Shown: positions 7,795-15,796 of the stretch, in pieces
How positions within the stretch are numbered: the first letter of the stretch is position 1
Layout of the letters: each line of letters opens with the position of its first letter
Source of the DNA: Parerythrobacter lacustris
GTDB lineage: Bacteria > Pseudomonadota > Alphaproteobacteria > Sphingomonadales > Sphingomonadaceae
DNA length: 64,000 nucleotides
Assembly: GCF_024626475.1 (NCBI RefSeq)
Contig: NZ_JANKHH010000008.1
Coordinates: forward strand, 81,574 to 145,573
Direction: 5' to 3'
Program-made: the position numbers and the translations under genes
The notes under the pieces: model-generated
Database searches by the model: none
Seen by the model: only the letters and a program-made list of their open reading frames with translations
Told to the model about the DNA's origin: nothing

Positions 7795-9549
7795 CTATGC
7801 CGCCTCGAGCACCGGCAGGGGCTGGATTTCGCCCGCGAGATACAGCCGTTTCGCCTTCGCCCGGCTGAGCTTGCCCGAGCTGGTGCGCGGCAGGGTGCGC
7901 GGGGGGACCAGTTCGACCACGCAGTTCATGCCGGTGATCGAGCGGACCTTGTCGCGGATCTGTTCGTGAAGGCGGGTGCGCTCTTCCGGATCCGACACGC
8001 GGCAATGGACCAGCACGGCGGGGGCTTCCTCGCCGCTTTCGGTCTCGATGCTGAAGGCGGCGATGTCGCCGTGGTTGAAGCCGGGCAGCTGCTCCACCGC
8101 CCATTCGATATCCTGCGGCCAGTGGTTCTTGCCGTTGATGATGATCATGTCCTTCGCCCGGCCGACGATGAACAGGTACCCGTCCGCCATGTAGCCCATG
8201 TCGCCGGTGTCGAGCCAGCCATCTACCAGGCAGTCGTTGGTCGCTTCCTCGTTGCGGAAGTAGCTGTGCATCACGCTCTTGCCGCGGCACCACACCTTGC
8301 CGATCTGGTGATCGCGCTTGGCGGCATCGTTCTCGCCGCGGATTACGACTTCCATCCCGTCGATCGGCTTGCCGCAATTGACAATCGCGCGGTAGCGTGC
8401 GGGGCGCGACAGGTCGCCGCGGGTGCCCGACAATCGCTCTTCCTCGACCAGCTCGACCCGGATCCCCTCACCCGGCGGCATCACGGTGACCGCGAGTGTC
8501 GCCTCGGCGAGGCCATACGACGGGGTAAAGGCGCTTGCCTTGAAACCGGCATCGGCGAAGGCGTTGACGAAGTTCTGCATCACGTCGGGCCGGATCATGT
8601 CCGCCCCGTTGCCCGCGATGCGCCAACGCGACAGATCGAACCGGTCGCTCACGTGGCTCTGGCTGGAGATGCGGCGCGCGCAGATGTCGTAGCCGAAGGT
8701 CGGCGAGTAACTCAGCGTGGTGCCTTGATTGCGGCTGATCAGGTCGAGCCAGGCGAGCGGGCGGCGCGCGAAATGCTCGGTCTTGATATAGTCGATCGAC
8801 GCCTGGTTCGCGATCACCGAGAGGAAGCAGCCGACCAGCCCCATGTCATGGTACCACGGCAGCCAGCTGACCACGCGGTCGTTCTCGCGGAATTTCATCG
8901 AGGTCGAATGCCCGCGCAGATTGTGCAGCAACGCCTCGTGGGTCACCGCGACGCCGGTCGGGAAGCGGGTCGAGCCGGAGGAATACTGCAGATAACAGAT
9001 ATCGTCCGGCGATGCCTCGGGCAGAACCACGTCCGCTGCCTCGCGCCGGGCAAAGCTGTCCCAGTCGGTCCCTTCGCAGCCCTGCCGGTCAGCGGCGGCC
9101 TGCGCCATTTCGGCGATTTCGGGGGGATAGATGAGGATCTTGGGGTCGGAGCTTTCGAGCTGGACCGCCAGCTGGTCGATATAGCCGTCCTTCCCGCCGA
9201 ACCCGGTCGGCAGGGGCAGCGGCACCGGCCATGCGCCGGTGTAGATGCAGGCACAGAACAGCGCGGCGAATTCGGGGCAGGTTTCCGCGATCAGCGCGAC
9301 GCGATCGTTCTTGCCGATGCCCGAGGCGACCATGCGGCGCGCCATGACCAGCGCATCCTCGCGCATCTGGCGGTAGGGGTAGACGCGCTCGAGCGTCCCG
9401 CGCATGTCGTGGAAGTTCAGTCCTTTTTCCGACCTGGCGGCGTAGTCGATCGCTTCGCTGAAGGTGGCAAAGTCCGACCGACGGCGCGGCAGGTCGCAGT
9501 CATTGGGCGTCGGCACAAGCGTGGCGTCGTTCATGGTGTCTGCGGTCAT
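7795..9549 (-). CDS. Fatty acyl-AMP ligase (FadD32-like)
   Basis: A 584-residue adenylate-forming enzyme. Motifs in order: the phosphate-binding loop YLQYSSGSTRFPTGV near residue 190, SWLPWYHDMGLVG, YSPTFGYDICARR, PSYGLAEATLAV, GWLDTGDMGYMADGYLFIVGRAKD near 470-490, and the C-terminal lysine loop LPRTSSGKLSRAK near 560. The YLQYSSGST and WLPWYHDMGLVG blocks are characteristic of the FAAL branch, which makes acyl-adenylates and passes the acyl group to an acyl carrier protein rather than CoA. No carrier protein or polyketide synthase is present nearby, so the partner is unknown. An internal ATG at 9534 is an alternative start. Confidence 0.85.
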   Translation of the reverse strand: MTADTMNDATLVPTPNDCDLPRRRSDFATFSEAIDYAARSEKGLNFHDMRGTLERVYPYRQMREDALVMARRMVASGIGKNDRVALIAETCPEFAALFCACIYTGAWPVPLPLPTGFGGKDGYIDQLAVQLESSDPKILIYPPEIAEMAQAAADRQGCEGTDWDSFARREAADVVLPEASPDDICYLQYSSGSTRFPTGVAVTHEALLHNLRGHSTSMKFRENDRVVSWLPWYHDMGLVGCFLSVIANQASIDYIKTEHFARRPLAWLDLISRNQGTTLSYSPTFGYDICARRISSQSHVSDRFDLSRWRIAGNGADMIRPDVMQNFVNAFADAGFKASAFTPSYGLAEATLAVTVMPPGEGIRVELVEEERLSGTRGDLSRPARYRAIVNCGKPIDGMEVVIRGENDAAKRDHQIGKVWCRGKSVMHSYFRNEEATNDCLVDGWLDTGDMGYMADGYLFIVGRAKDMIIINGKNHWPQDIEWAVEQLPGFNHGDIAAFSIETESGEEAPAVLVHCRVSDPEERTRLHEQIRDKVRSITGMNCVVELVPPRTLPRTSSGKLSRAKAKRLYLAGEIQPLPVLEAA

Positions 9550-9681
9550 ATTTTCTGGTTCGAAACCCGTCCCTTAAGGGGCACCCCCTGCGCCCGTTTG
9601 TCGGTTTGGTGTGCTTCTAGTCGCGTTGCTGCCAATTTCAAACTTTCCCATTTCCCAATGACTGTGGCACGAATATGGCCG

Positions 9682-10251
9682 ATGACCGACAGTGCCATAA
9701 CAGGAAAGCGCCGGAAGGGGCCTCCCAAACCCCTGAATAGCGAGCGTTTACGCGATCTTGCGCTGTCCTATCTGGCGCGATTTTCCACCAGTGCGGCGAA
9801 ACTGGAAGCCTATCTGGCGCGCAAATTGCGCGAGCGCGGGTGGGAAGGGGAAGGGCAGCCGGACATCCACGGCCTTGTCGCGCGCTATGTCGAGCTCGGC
9901 TATGTCGACGATGCCGCCTATGCCCGGGCGCAAGCCGGGTCGCTGCTGCGGCGCGGTTATGGCGCGCGGCGGGTGGGGCAGGCGCTGCATGCGGCGGGCA
10001 TCGCCGAGCCGATCCGTGCTGAAGTTGATCCTGCAGAATTCGCCCGGCGCGAGGCCGCGCTGGCATTGGCGCGCAAACGGCGCTTCGGCCCCTTTTTCGA
10101 CGGGGCGATCGAGCGCGACCGGCGCGAGAAGCAGGTCGCAGCCATACTGCGTGCAGGCCACGTTTACGACCATGCGCGCCGGGTGATCGACGCATCGAGC
10201 GAAGCCGAGCTCGAAGAATGGTTGGATGAAGCGCGCGACGGAGTAGATTGA
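9682..10251 (+). CDS. recX: Regulatory protein RecX
   Basis: A 189-residue, basic, helical protein of the RecX family, which binds RecA filaments and limits recombinase activity. Typical features are the repeated three-helix modules with RDLALSYLARFSTSAAKLEAYLARKLRERG, the DIHGLVARYVELGYVDDAAYA block near 60-80, and the C-terminal ARKRRFGPF region. The frame is open far upstream; ATG codons at 9658 and 9682 are both possible and neither has a strong ribosome-binding site. I chose 9682 because the protein then begins with MTDSAITGKRRKG. recA is not in the window. It ends four bases before the DUF192 gene, suggesting one transcript. Confidence 0.88.
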   Translation: MTDSAITGKRRKGPPKPLNSERLRDLALSYLARFSTSAAKLEAYLARKLRERGWEGEGQPDIHGLVARYVELGYVDDAAYARAQAGSLLRRGYGARRVGQALHAAGIAEPIRAEVDPAEFARREAALALARKRRFGPFFDGAIERDRREKQVAAILRAGHVYDHARRVIDASSEAELEEWLDEARDGVD

Positions 10252-10255
10252 AAGC

Positions 10256-10744
10256 ATGACCAATCCGATCCGATTCGCCGCGCTGTTCGCAGCCTCGCTC
10301 GCCCTCTTCGCCTGCTCGCCGCAGCAGGCTGCCGAAGCTGCTCCGGCCGAAGCGAGCGCCAAGGTGCACCCCGTGTCCGGCCTCGAGGTTGTGCCGCTCA
10401 CCGTAACCAGCGGTTCGAAAGTCCACCGCTTCAGGGTCGAGGTTGCGGCGAGCGGCGCGGAGCAGCGCCAGGGGCTGATGTTCCGCACCGAGCTCGGCCC
10501 CGACGAAGGGATGATCTTCCCCTATGCCGCGCCGCAGCAGCTCAGCTTCTGGATGAAGAACACCCCGCTGCCGCTCGACATCATCTTCATCGCCGACGGC
10601 CGCATCCTCAACATCGCGGCGCAGACCGAACCCTATTCGCTCGATTCGGTCGCCTCGGTCGGGATGGGCGATCTGGTGCTGGAGATTCCCGGCGGGCGCG
10701 CGGCCGAGCTGGGGATCAAGCCGGGCGACACGGTCGACTACTGA
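10256..10744 (+). CDS. DUF192 lipoprotein
   Basis: A 162-residue protein with a signal peptide and a lipobox-like LFAC at residues 17-20, so it is probably lipidated and faces the periplasm. The mature part is a DUF192 domain (PF02643): RFRVEVAASGAEQRQGLMFRTEL, then MIFPYAAPQQLSFWMKNTPLPLDIIFI, and the terminal GIKPGD motif. The family adopts a small beta-barrel and its function is unknown. It lies four bases after recX and about 60 bases before the NDUFA12 gene, on the same strand. Confidence 0.88.
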   Translation: MTNPIRFAALFAASLALFACSPQQAAEAAPAEASAKVHPVSGLEVVPLTVTSGSKVHRFRVEVAASGAEQRQGLMFRTELGPDEGMIFPYAAPQQLSFWMKNTPLPLDIIFIADGRILNIAAQTEPYSLDSVASVGMGDLVLEIPGGRAAELGIKPGDTVDY

Positions 10745-10806
10745 TCGCTGGCAAAGCACCGCATTGCCGCTTGGCCCGTGCCCGCTAATCGGCTAATCGC
10801 GCCGCC

Positions 10807-11205
10807 ATGGGTATCCTCGGAAAGATCTTCACCTGGTGGGATGGTGCCACCATCGGCACGCATCTGTGGAGCTGGCGCAAGGGCGAGCAGGTCGGAACCG
10901 ATGCGCAGGGCAACACCTACCACCGCAGCCGCAAGCGCGGCGAAGGCGTGCAGGAACGCCGCTGGGTGATCTACAACGGTGCCAACGACGCCAGCCGCGT
11001 GCCGGCGGAATGGCATGGCTGGCTGCACGGTTCATTCGGCGATGTGCCGGAAAGCCATCTGCCCCCGCCGCGCATCTGGGAGGTCGACTACACCCCCAAC
11101 GCGACCGGCACCGCGCAGGCCTATCGACCGATGGGCGCGCTCGAACGCGGCGGCAAGCGCGCGCGGGCCGACGGCGACTACGAAGCCTGGTCGCCCGAAG
11201 GCTGA
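10807..11205 (+). CDS. NADH:ubiquinone oxidoreductase accessory subunit, NDUFA12 family
   Basis: A 132-residue protein of the NDUFA12/B17.2 family, an accessory subunit of respiratory complex I found in mitochondria and alphaproteobacteria. Recognisable blocks are GTHLWSWRKGEQVGTDAQGNTYH, ERRWVIYNGANDASRVPAEWHGWLH and the Pro-rich ending YTPNATGTAQAYRPMG. It binds the peripheral arm of the complex. As is usual in alphaproteobacteria, it is encoded away from the nuo operon, here directly before a DUF2155 gene with only two bases between them. Confidence 0.95.
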   Translation: MGILGKIFTWWDGATIGTHLWSWRKGEQVGTDAQGNTYHRSRKRGEGVQERRWVIYNGANDASRVPAEWHGWLHGSFGDVPESHLPPPRIWEVDYTPNATGTAQAYRPMGALERGGKRARADGDYEAWSPEG

Positions 11206-11207
11206 CC

Positions 11208-11798
11208 ATGGCGGTTCGGGCGCTCTCGATTTCGGCGGCTGGCATCGCGCTGCTCGCAGGCTGCGGCACCGAAGCGCCGCCCAAGCCCAAGGCGCCCGAG
11301 ACCGAAATCCCCGACGAACTGCGCACCCAGGCTGCCACGCGCGCCGCGATAGAGGGCGAGATCGGCACCCCGATGGCCGAGCGGGTGGCGACGCTGGGCC
11401 TGCTCAACAAGCGCAACAATCTGACGCAGGAGCTGGAGATGAAGCCGGGCGAATCGCGCCGGGTCGGCGACGTGATCGTCCGCCTGTCGGCCTGCGAGCG
11501 CACCGCGCCGTGGGAAATGCCGGCCGAAACCGGGGCCTTCGTCCAGGTGCTGGTGCGCGACAAGGCGAGCGAGGAATGGCGCCGCGTCCACTCCGGCTGG
11601 CTGTTCAGGAACTCGCCCAGCCTCAATGTGGTCGAGCACCCGATCTACGATGTCTGGGTGAAGGACTGCGCGATGAGCTTCCCGGGCGAGGAAGAGGCTC
11701 CGCCCAAACCCGCCGCGTCGGGTTCGCCTGCGTCGCGCCCGTCGCCTTCGCCGTCTCCCACCCCCAGCCCCTCTGCCTCGGCAACCACTGCGCCATAG
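11208..11798 (+). CDS. DUF2155 lipoprotein with proline/serine-rich tail
   Basis: A 196-residue protein with a signal peptide and lipobox LLAGC at about residues 15-19. The core (about 85-155) is a DUF2155 domain: RVGDVIVRLSACERTAPWE, GWLFRNSPSLNVVEHPIYDVWVKDC. The family often neighbours the NDUFA12 gene in alphaproteobacteria, as here; its function is unknown. The last 35 residues are a low-complexity Pro/Ser/Ala tail. That tail is read on the opposite strand as the C-terminus of aat, a 154-base convergent overlap. Confidence 0.88.
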   Translation: MAVRALSISAAGIALLAGCGTEAPPKPKAPETEIPDELRTQAATRAAIEGEIGTPMAERVATLGLLNKRNNLTQELEMKPGESRRVGDVIVRLSACERTAPWEMPAETGAFVQVLVRDKASEEWRRVHSGWLFRNSPSLNVVEHPIYDVWVKDCAMSFPGEEEAPPKPAASGSPASRPSPSPSPTPSPSASATTAP

Positions 11799-12412
11799 GC
11801 CTCGAGCAGGCGCATCGCCGGCGCACCGCGCGCCGCCGCCAGCCGTTCGAGATATTTCGCCTGCGGCAGTTCGACCGCACCGAGCGAGGCGAGGTGATCG
11901 GTCATGAACTGGCAGTCGAGCAGGCGGTAACCGCTGCGCCGCATCAACGCGACGAGCCAAGCCAGCGCCACTTTGGAGGCATTGTCCGCGCGGCTGAACA
12001 TGCTCTCGCCGCAGAACACCTGATCGAAAGCGACCCCGTAGAGACCGCCGACCAGCTCGCCCCCGTCCCAGCATTCGATCGAATGTGCGTAGCCCGCCTC
12101 GTGCAGGCGGAAATAGCTCGCCGCGATACGCTGGCTGATCCAGCTGTCGGGATGGTCCGCGCGCGGCGCGGCGCAGAGGCTCACCACATCGGTAAAGGCG
12201 GCGTCGATGGTCACCCGGAACCGGTCGCGGCGGAGCAGCTTGCGCAGCGTCTTCGAACAGCGGAAACCGCCGAGCGGCAGGATCGCGCGCTGCTTCGGCT
12301 CGACCCAGAAGATCTCCGGATCGTCGCGCGCGTCGGCCATCGGGAAGATCCCGCTGCGATAGGCGAGCAGCAACGTCTCCGGCGGGATCAGCGGGAAGGC
12401 GGGGGCATGCAT
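11645..12412 (-). CDS. aat: Leucyl/phenylalanyl-tRNA--protein transferase
   Basis: A 255-residue Aat enzyme, which adds Leu or Phe from aminoacyl-tRNA to N-terminal Arg/Lys of proteins and so targets them to ClpAP through the N-end rule. Family blocks: LLAYRSGIFPMA at 15-26, the WVEP stretch with RAILPLGGF, HSIECWDGGELVGGLYGVAFDQVFCGESMFS near 115-145, and LLDCQFMTDHLASLGA near 165-180. Usual length is about 220-235 residues. Here a Gly/Asp-rich tail of 30 or more residues is read through the repetitive end of the DUF2155 gene, so the C-terminus is probably an evolutionary extension. Confidence 0.94.
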   Translation of the reverse strand: MHAPAFPLIPPETLLLAYRSGIFPMADARDDPEIFWVEPKQRAILPLGGFRCSKTLRKLLRRDRFRVTIDAAFTDVVSLCAAPRADHPDSWISQRIAASYFRLHEAGYAHSIECWDGGELVGGLYGVAFDQVFCGESMFSRADNASKVALAWLVALMRRSGYRLLDCQFMTDHLASLGAVELPQAKYLERLAAARGAPAMRLLEAYGAVVAEAEGLGVGDGEGDGRDAGEPDAAGLGGASSSPGKLIAQSFTQTS

Positions 12413-12527
12413 GGCCGCGCCACCATAGGCGCGCAGCTTGCCAAGCGATAGGCCACCGCGGCGATAGCGCGCGCCTTTCGCGCCTTGCCAAGCACGGCGG
12501 GCCGCTCTAAGGGCGGCATCCGCCTGC

Positions 12528-12603
12528 AGGGGTGTAGCTCAGCTGGTAGAGCATCGGTCTCCAAAACCGAGGGCCACGGGTTCGAATCCTGTCACCCCTG
12601 CCA
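12528..12603 (+). tRNA. tRNA-Trp (CCA anticodon)
   Basis: A 76-base cloverleaf. The acceptor arms are AGGGGTG and CACCCCT, followed by discriminator G and an encoded CCA. The D arm is GCTCAGCTGGTAGAGC, the anticodon loop reads CTCCAAA with anticodon CCA, and the T arm contains GGTTCGAATCC. tRNA-Trp immediately upstream of secE is the common bacterial arrangement; here about 3.3 kb containing a restriction-modification pair separates the two. Confidence 0.97.
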
Positions 12604-12865
12604 TTTCTTTTGAATTGTTATATTTCGCCCCCTTTGAGGGGGAATAGAGCTGCGTCTGTGGGCGAGCCTGTGGGCCAGTTTTGTGCACGGAAATGTAGAG
12701 GAGACTCGCTGTGTCGCCTCCATCTCTGAAGACACCTTCGCCGAATTCCTCAATGCAGACAGAAGCAACGGCGCTAATTCCCGCATTGTGGCGGAGCGCA
12801 AGTGAGGTGAGTCTGTCCCGTTACACGGGGCAAGTTGGCAGAGAGAGCCCAGCCTGAATTTGCGT

Positions 12866-13849
12866 CTACTGTGGGAGGTTTGGAGTAAGGTCCAAACGTC
12901 CAGCATGAAAATCATCATGGTGCACGTTGCAAAGGGTCAAGAGGTTTGGTGCCTTGTTGCTTCCCCCCTTTACATGTTCCTCGATGTGATGAAGCTCAAG
13001 CAGCCTGCGCGGATCGTCTTTATGAGCTTTGTCTCGGGTCCAGCCGCAAACACGGCAAGCGAATTGGTCACGTTCTAGGACTTCTACTCGCACAGCATCA
13101 GGAATCTTCCGGTCGTGCTCGTAGGTCTGCCGATCCTCCTCGAGCACGTAACTCCCAATCGGCAGATCAGTACGTCCCTGCTGCATTGTCATGACGGGCC
13201 AACCATTCTCAGTGCGAAGTTCGCGGCTCCGTCGGGTCCACTCTCTCTTGTTGTTAGCAAGATATCGAAGTTCTTCACCCGTCACAGGTTGGCCAACGTT
13301 GGCGCGGAAGTATTCTAGAAGCTTGTCCTTCACAGAAATCTTCTTCTTACGGATCGAGTTGAGTTGGAGCCATCTGAATGCGGCATCACGGTCCTGTTGC
13401 GTCCGCACCAAGGCATACTGGTGCGTCTTGATGGTGCGGGGATCGACGCCAAGCAGCTCTTTTAAAGCCGCGGCTTGTCGAGGATCATCCTCAGAAATCT
13501 GTTGGAAGGTGTTTCCGCTGTAAATCCACCAACCATCTTGAACGCGAAGCTCACGAACTCGACGTGCCCACTCGCCTATCCCAGATATTACCATGAGCTC
13601 GTCCCCGTCGATCAGGGTCACAGGGTACTTCTGAAAATAGAGTAGGATTCTCGCCCTGGCACCCCTCGCGTCCTTACGGGTCACCAAGGATGAGCCGACG
13701 TCCCTTAGTAGGTGAGCGGCCGGAATAAGTGACAGCACCTTCTTCCGTAGATCCGGCTGCGACAGGTTCCGTTCAAATTCGTCAAGAAGCTCTTTGAGCC
13801 GATCCAGTCCATTGGGAATGTTCCTAACGAACTTTGGTTGCCGAGACAT
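12866..13849 (-). CDS. HNH restriction endonuclease partner of the adjacent C5 methyltransferase
   Basis: A 327-residue protein with a C-terminal HNH nuclease module (about 255-320): a CRVCGW zinc knuckle, LELHHIEEHVKGG carrying the catalytic His, and NLLTLCNVHHDDFHAG. Upstream are two similar modules, about 80-115 and 165-205, sharing the pattern G(D/E)EL...EW.RR.RELR...GW. I interpret these as duplicated winged-helix-like DNA-reading units. The start codon follows the methyltransferase stop with no gap (TAG then ATG), so nuclease translation is probably coupled to methyltransferase translation. This is most likely the restriction half of a type II system; the recognition sequence cannot be told from sequence alone. 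Confidence 0.82.
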   Translation of the reverse strand: MSRQPKFVRNIPNGLDRLKELLDEFERNLSQPDLRKKVLSLIPAAHLLRDVGSSLVTRKDARGARARILLYFQKYPVTLIDGDELMVISGIGEWARRVRELRVQDGWWIYSGNTFQQISEDDPRQAAALKELLGVDPRTIKTHQYALVRTQQDRDAAFRWLQLNSIRKKKISVKDKLLEYFRANVGQPVTGEELRYLANNKREWTRRSRELRTENGWPVMTMQQGRTDLPIGSYVLEEDRQTYEHDRKIPDAVRVEVLERDQFACRVCGWTRDKAHKDDPRRLLELHHIEEHVKGGSNKAPNLLTLCNVHHDDFHAGRLDLTPNLPQ

Positions 13850-14920
13850 CTAGGCGGTGGCCTTCAGAGGCTGCAGCATCGAAGCCACCATTTCGCCTAG
13901 TTCCCTCGCAAATGGAGGAGGCACAGCGTTACCAATTTGGCGCGCGACCTCGATTTTTGTGCCCTTGAACTTGAAAGTCTTTGGAAAACCCATGAGCAGC
14001 GCAGCTTCACAATGGGTGATTGGTCTGTGTTCTTCGGGATGAAGATACCGGCCCTTTTCCGGTTTGAAGAACTCGGTTCTGATTGTCACGGAGGGTCGAT
14101 CCCACCAGAGGCGCCCGAAAAGGTCTGTTCCCCCCGAGGTCTTCTTGATCCAGCAATTAGGTGTAATCTCTGGCGCGTTCTTTTGGAGATCGAAGCGATT
14201 CCCGCCCGGAGGGACGGCGCGATACCTTGCACGGCTTTTGTCGGTGGGCCGCCTCCCGAAGTGAAGGCCCATGACGTCTTGACCAAAAATCTCGGCACCC
14301 TTCGGCGGTGGAAGGTGACTGATAGTGTCCTTAACAGTTCGCCAAACCGGGAGGTTCGACGACTTGTCCGGTGCTCGATGGGTCTCCAATGGCGGGAAGA
14401 CTGGCTTCCCCTCGAAGGCGCCTTCCTTCCAACCTAATACAATCGTCCGTCGCCGTGTTTGAGGCACGCCATAGTTGGCTGTGTTAAGCACCTCCTCGAC
14501 GGTCTCAAAGCCCATCTCCTTCGCCTTCGCTTTGATATCAAGCAACTCCGGAGATCGGTAAAGTTCGGCGACGTTCTCCATCACAAAGATCGAAGCGCCG
14601 GAGAGGCGAACGACTTCCAGAAAGGGCTCCCAAAGTGCTCGTCTTTCATCGCCGACCCTATCGCGGTTTAGCAGGCTAAAGCCTTGACACGGTGGGCCGC
14701 CAATGACGACATCGGCCGGAGGGATGTCTCCGGCTTCAAGCCACTCCTCGATGCCCATGTGGATGGCCGGTCCATTCACGTTCGCCTTGTGGGTCTCGAT
14801 AGAGGCAGCGTCGCTGTCGACTGCTGCGACGCACTCGAAGGCCCCACAGAAGGCTTTGTCGACAAATCCGTAAGACATGCCGCCAGCGCCGCAGAAAAGA
14901 TCGATCAGCGTCCAACCCAT
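13850..14920 (-). CDS. DNA (cytosine-5-)-methyltransferase
   Basis: A 356-residue C5 methyltransferase that methylates cytosine in a specific DNA site using S-adenosylmethionine. All key motifs are visible: motif I DLFCGAGGMSYGF near residue 8, motif IV GGPPCQGFS with the catalytic Cys near 78, motif VI MENV near 115, motif VIII QTRRR near 153, a target-recognition region at about 190-290, and motif X IGNAVPPPFA near 330. It is upstream of and abutting the HNH endonuclease gene, forming a type II restriction-modification pair inserted between tRNA-Trp and secE. Confidence 0.95.
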   Translation of the reverse strand: MGWTLIDLFCGAGGMSYGFVDKAFCGAFECVAAVDSDAASIETHKANVNGPAIHMGIEEWLEAGDIPPADVVIGGPPCQGFSLLNRDRVGDERRALWEPFLEVVRLSGASIFVMENVAELYRSPELLDIKAKAKEMGFETVEEVLNTANYGVPQTRRRTIVLGWKEGAFEGKPVFPPLETHRAPDKSSNLPVWRTVKDTISHLPPPKGAEIFGQDVMGLHFGRRPTDKSRARYRAVPPGGNRFDLQKNAPEITPNCWIKKTSGGTDLFGRLWWDRPSVTIRTEFFKPEKGRYLHPEEHRPITHCEAALLMGFPKTFKFKGTKIEVARQIGNAVPPPFARELGEMVASMLQPLKATA

Positions 14921-15547
14921 TGGGTCTTAAACTCCGTTTTGGTGCAGCGATGATAGCCACTTGATCCCAGAGAACAATAGTAGAACTCGACTTATCCAGC
15001 CGAGAAAGAAGCAGGGGTTCAGGGGCGGAGCCGCTCAGGCTTTGAGAGCCACGTAAACGCTGCTGCAAGCGATGACGAGTTGCTTTGCAATGCTGCTCGC
15101 TCCAGCGCCCTGGAGTTCCGGGGACACAATACCTAATTGCGCCGTACCGCCGACCACCACTTCGCCAGCATCGCACACCCGGCACAACAAGCCATTTTCC
15201 TACACGCCGCGAGCCTGCTAGCCTCCTTCGGTTCTTTGAAAACCGAATCCCCCCCGCTCGCCCGGACACCGCGTGCAACTTTATTTGTCATGCGCGCACT
15301 GTGCAAAGTTAGCCGCTCTGTTCAGCCTCGCCAGCCGAAGTCTGAACATATTGCCACCTCACTCCGGAACTCCCCGCGAATCCCAACTCATGCGCGCTGT
15401 AGGTTTTTGGTGTCGCCTTCGTGTCGCCTTTCAGCCTTCTCCGCGACCTCTCCGGTCAGCTCACCCGCCATGCCGTTCAGCTTGCCGCAAGACGAAACGT
15501 GCTTTTCTGTCGATCAGTGGAGCAATCCGCGCAACAGGAGGCACATC
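14921..15547. other. Gene-poor stretch upstream of the methyltransferase
   Basis: No convincing gene is seen in these 627 bases on either strand. They should hold the methyltransferase promoter on the minus strand. Visible structure: a perfect 7-bp hairpin, TTCGGTT (15227-15233) with AACCGAA (15241-15247), and near 15112-15138 a segment containing TTCCGGGGACACAATACC. The latter resembles short motifs I recall from dispersed intergenic repeats, but I cannot name it. The stretch is probably the right edge of the restriction-modification insertion. Confidence 0.4.
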
Positions 15548-15697
15548 ATGTCGAGCATGAATTTCCGCAGCAGCCGCCCCGATCACTGGGTCTCGCCGCG
15601 CCCCTACAGCGATGCGAGCCTGCGCTACATGAAGCATGGCCCGGTGCTGCCGATGGACGAGCCCGGCCTGCTCGCACGGCTGTTCGGCTGGCGCTGA
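15548..15697 (+). CDS. Small 49-residue basic protein, unknown function
   Basis: A 49-residue frame starting MSSMNFRSSRPDHW and ending in LLARLFGWR. It has no membrane segment or recognised domain. Support that it is real: a strong AGGAGG ribosome-binding site lies seven bases before the ATG, and the product has an ordered look with several aromatic residues (DHWVSPRPYSD, YMKHGP). A longer frame is open upstream but lacks a comparable site. It is located on the plus strand between the restriction-modification genes and secE. Confidence 0.55.
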   Translation: MSSMNFRSSRPDHWVSPRPYSDASLRYMKHGPVLPMDEPGLLARLFGWR

Positions 15698-15796
15698 CGC
15701 AGGCCCGATCCGGCGGGACCGTTGTGCCCGCCGCCCAGCCCCTCCACAACGCGCCCATCGCGCTTGCTTTTGCCGTTTTCCGCGCCTAGATAGCCG

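Noticed and set aside
6926..8377. 483-codon minus-strand frame suggesting a larger PIN-like protein
   Set aside because: The first 195 codons overlap the ligase gene in another frame and look random; the AT-rich part starts just after the ligase stop.
7966..10251. Open plus-strand frame of 761 codons antisense to the acyl-AMP ligase
   Set aside because: Only the last 190 codons are a recognisable protein (RecX). The rest mirrors the ligase gene, whose motifs are unmistakable, and reflects GC-rich codon bias.
12528..15547. Attachment-site duplication of the tRNA-Trp 3' end flanking the restriction-modification genes
   Set aside because: I compared the tRNA 3' end with the sequence up to secE and saw no repeat long enough to support site-specific integration.
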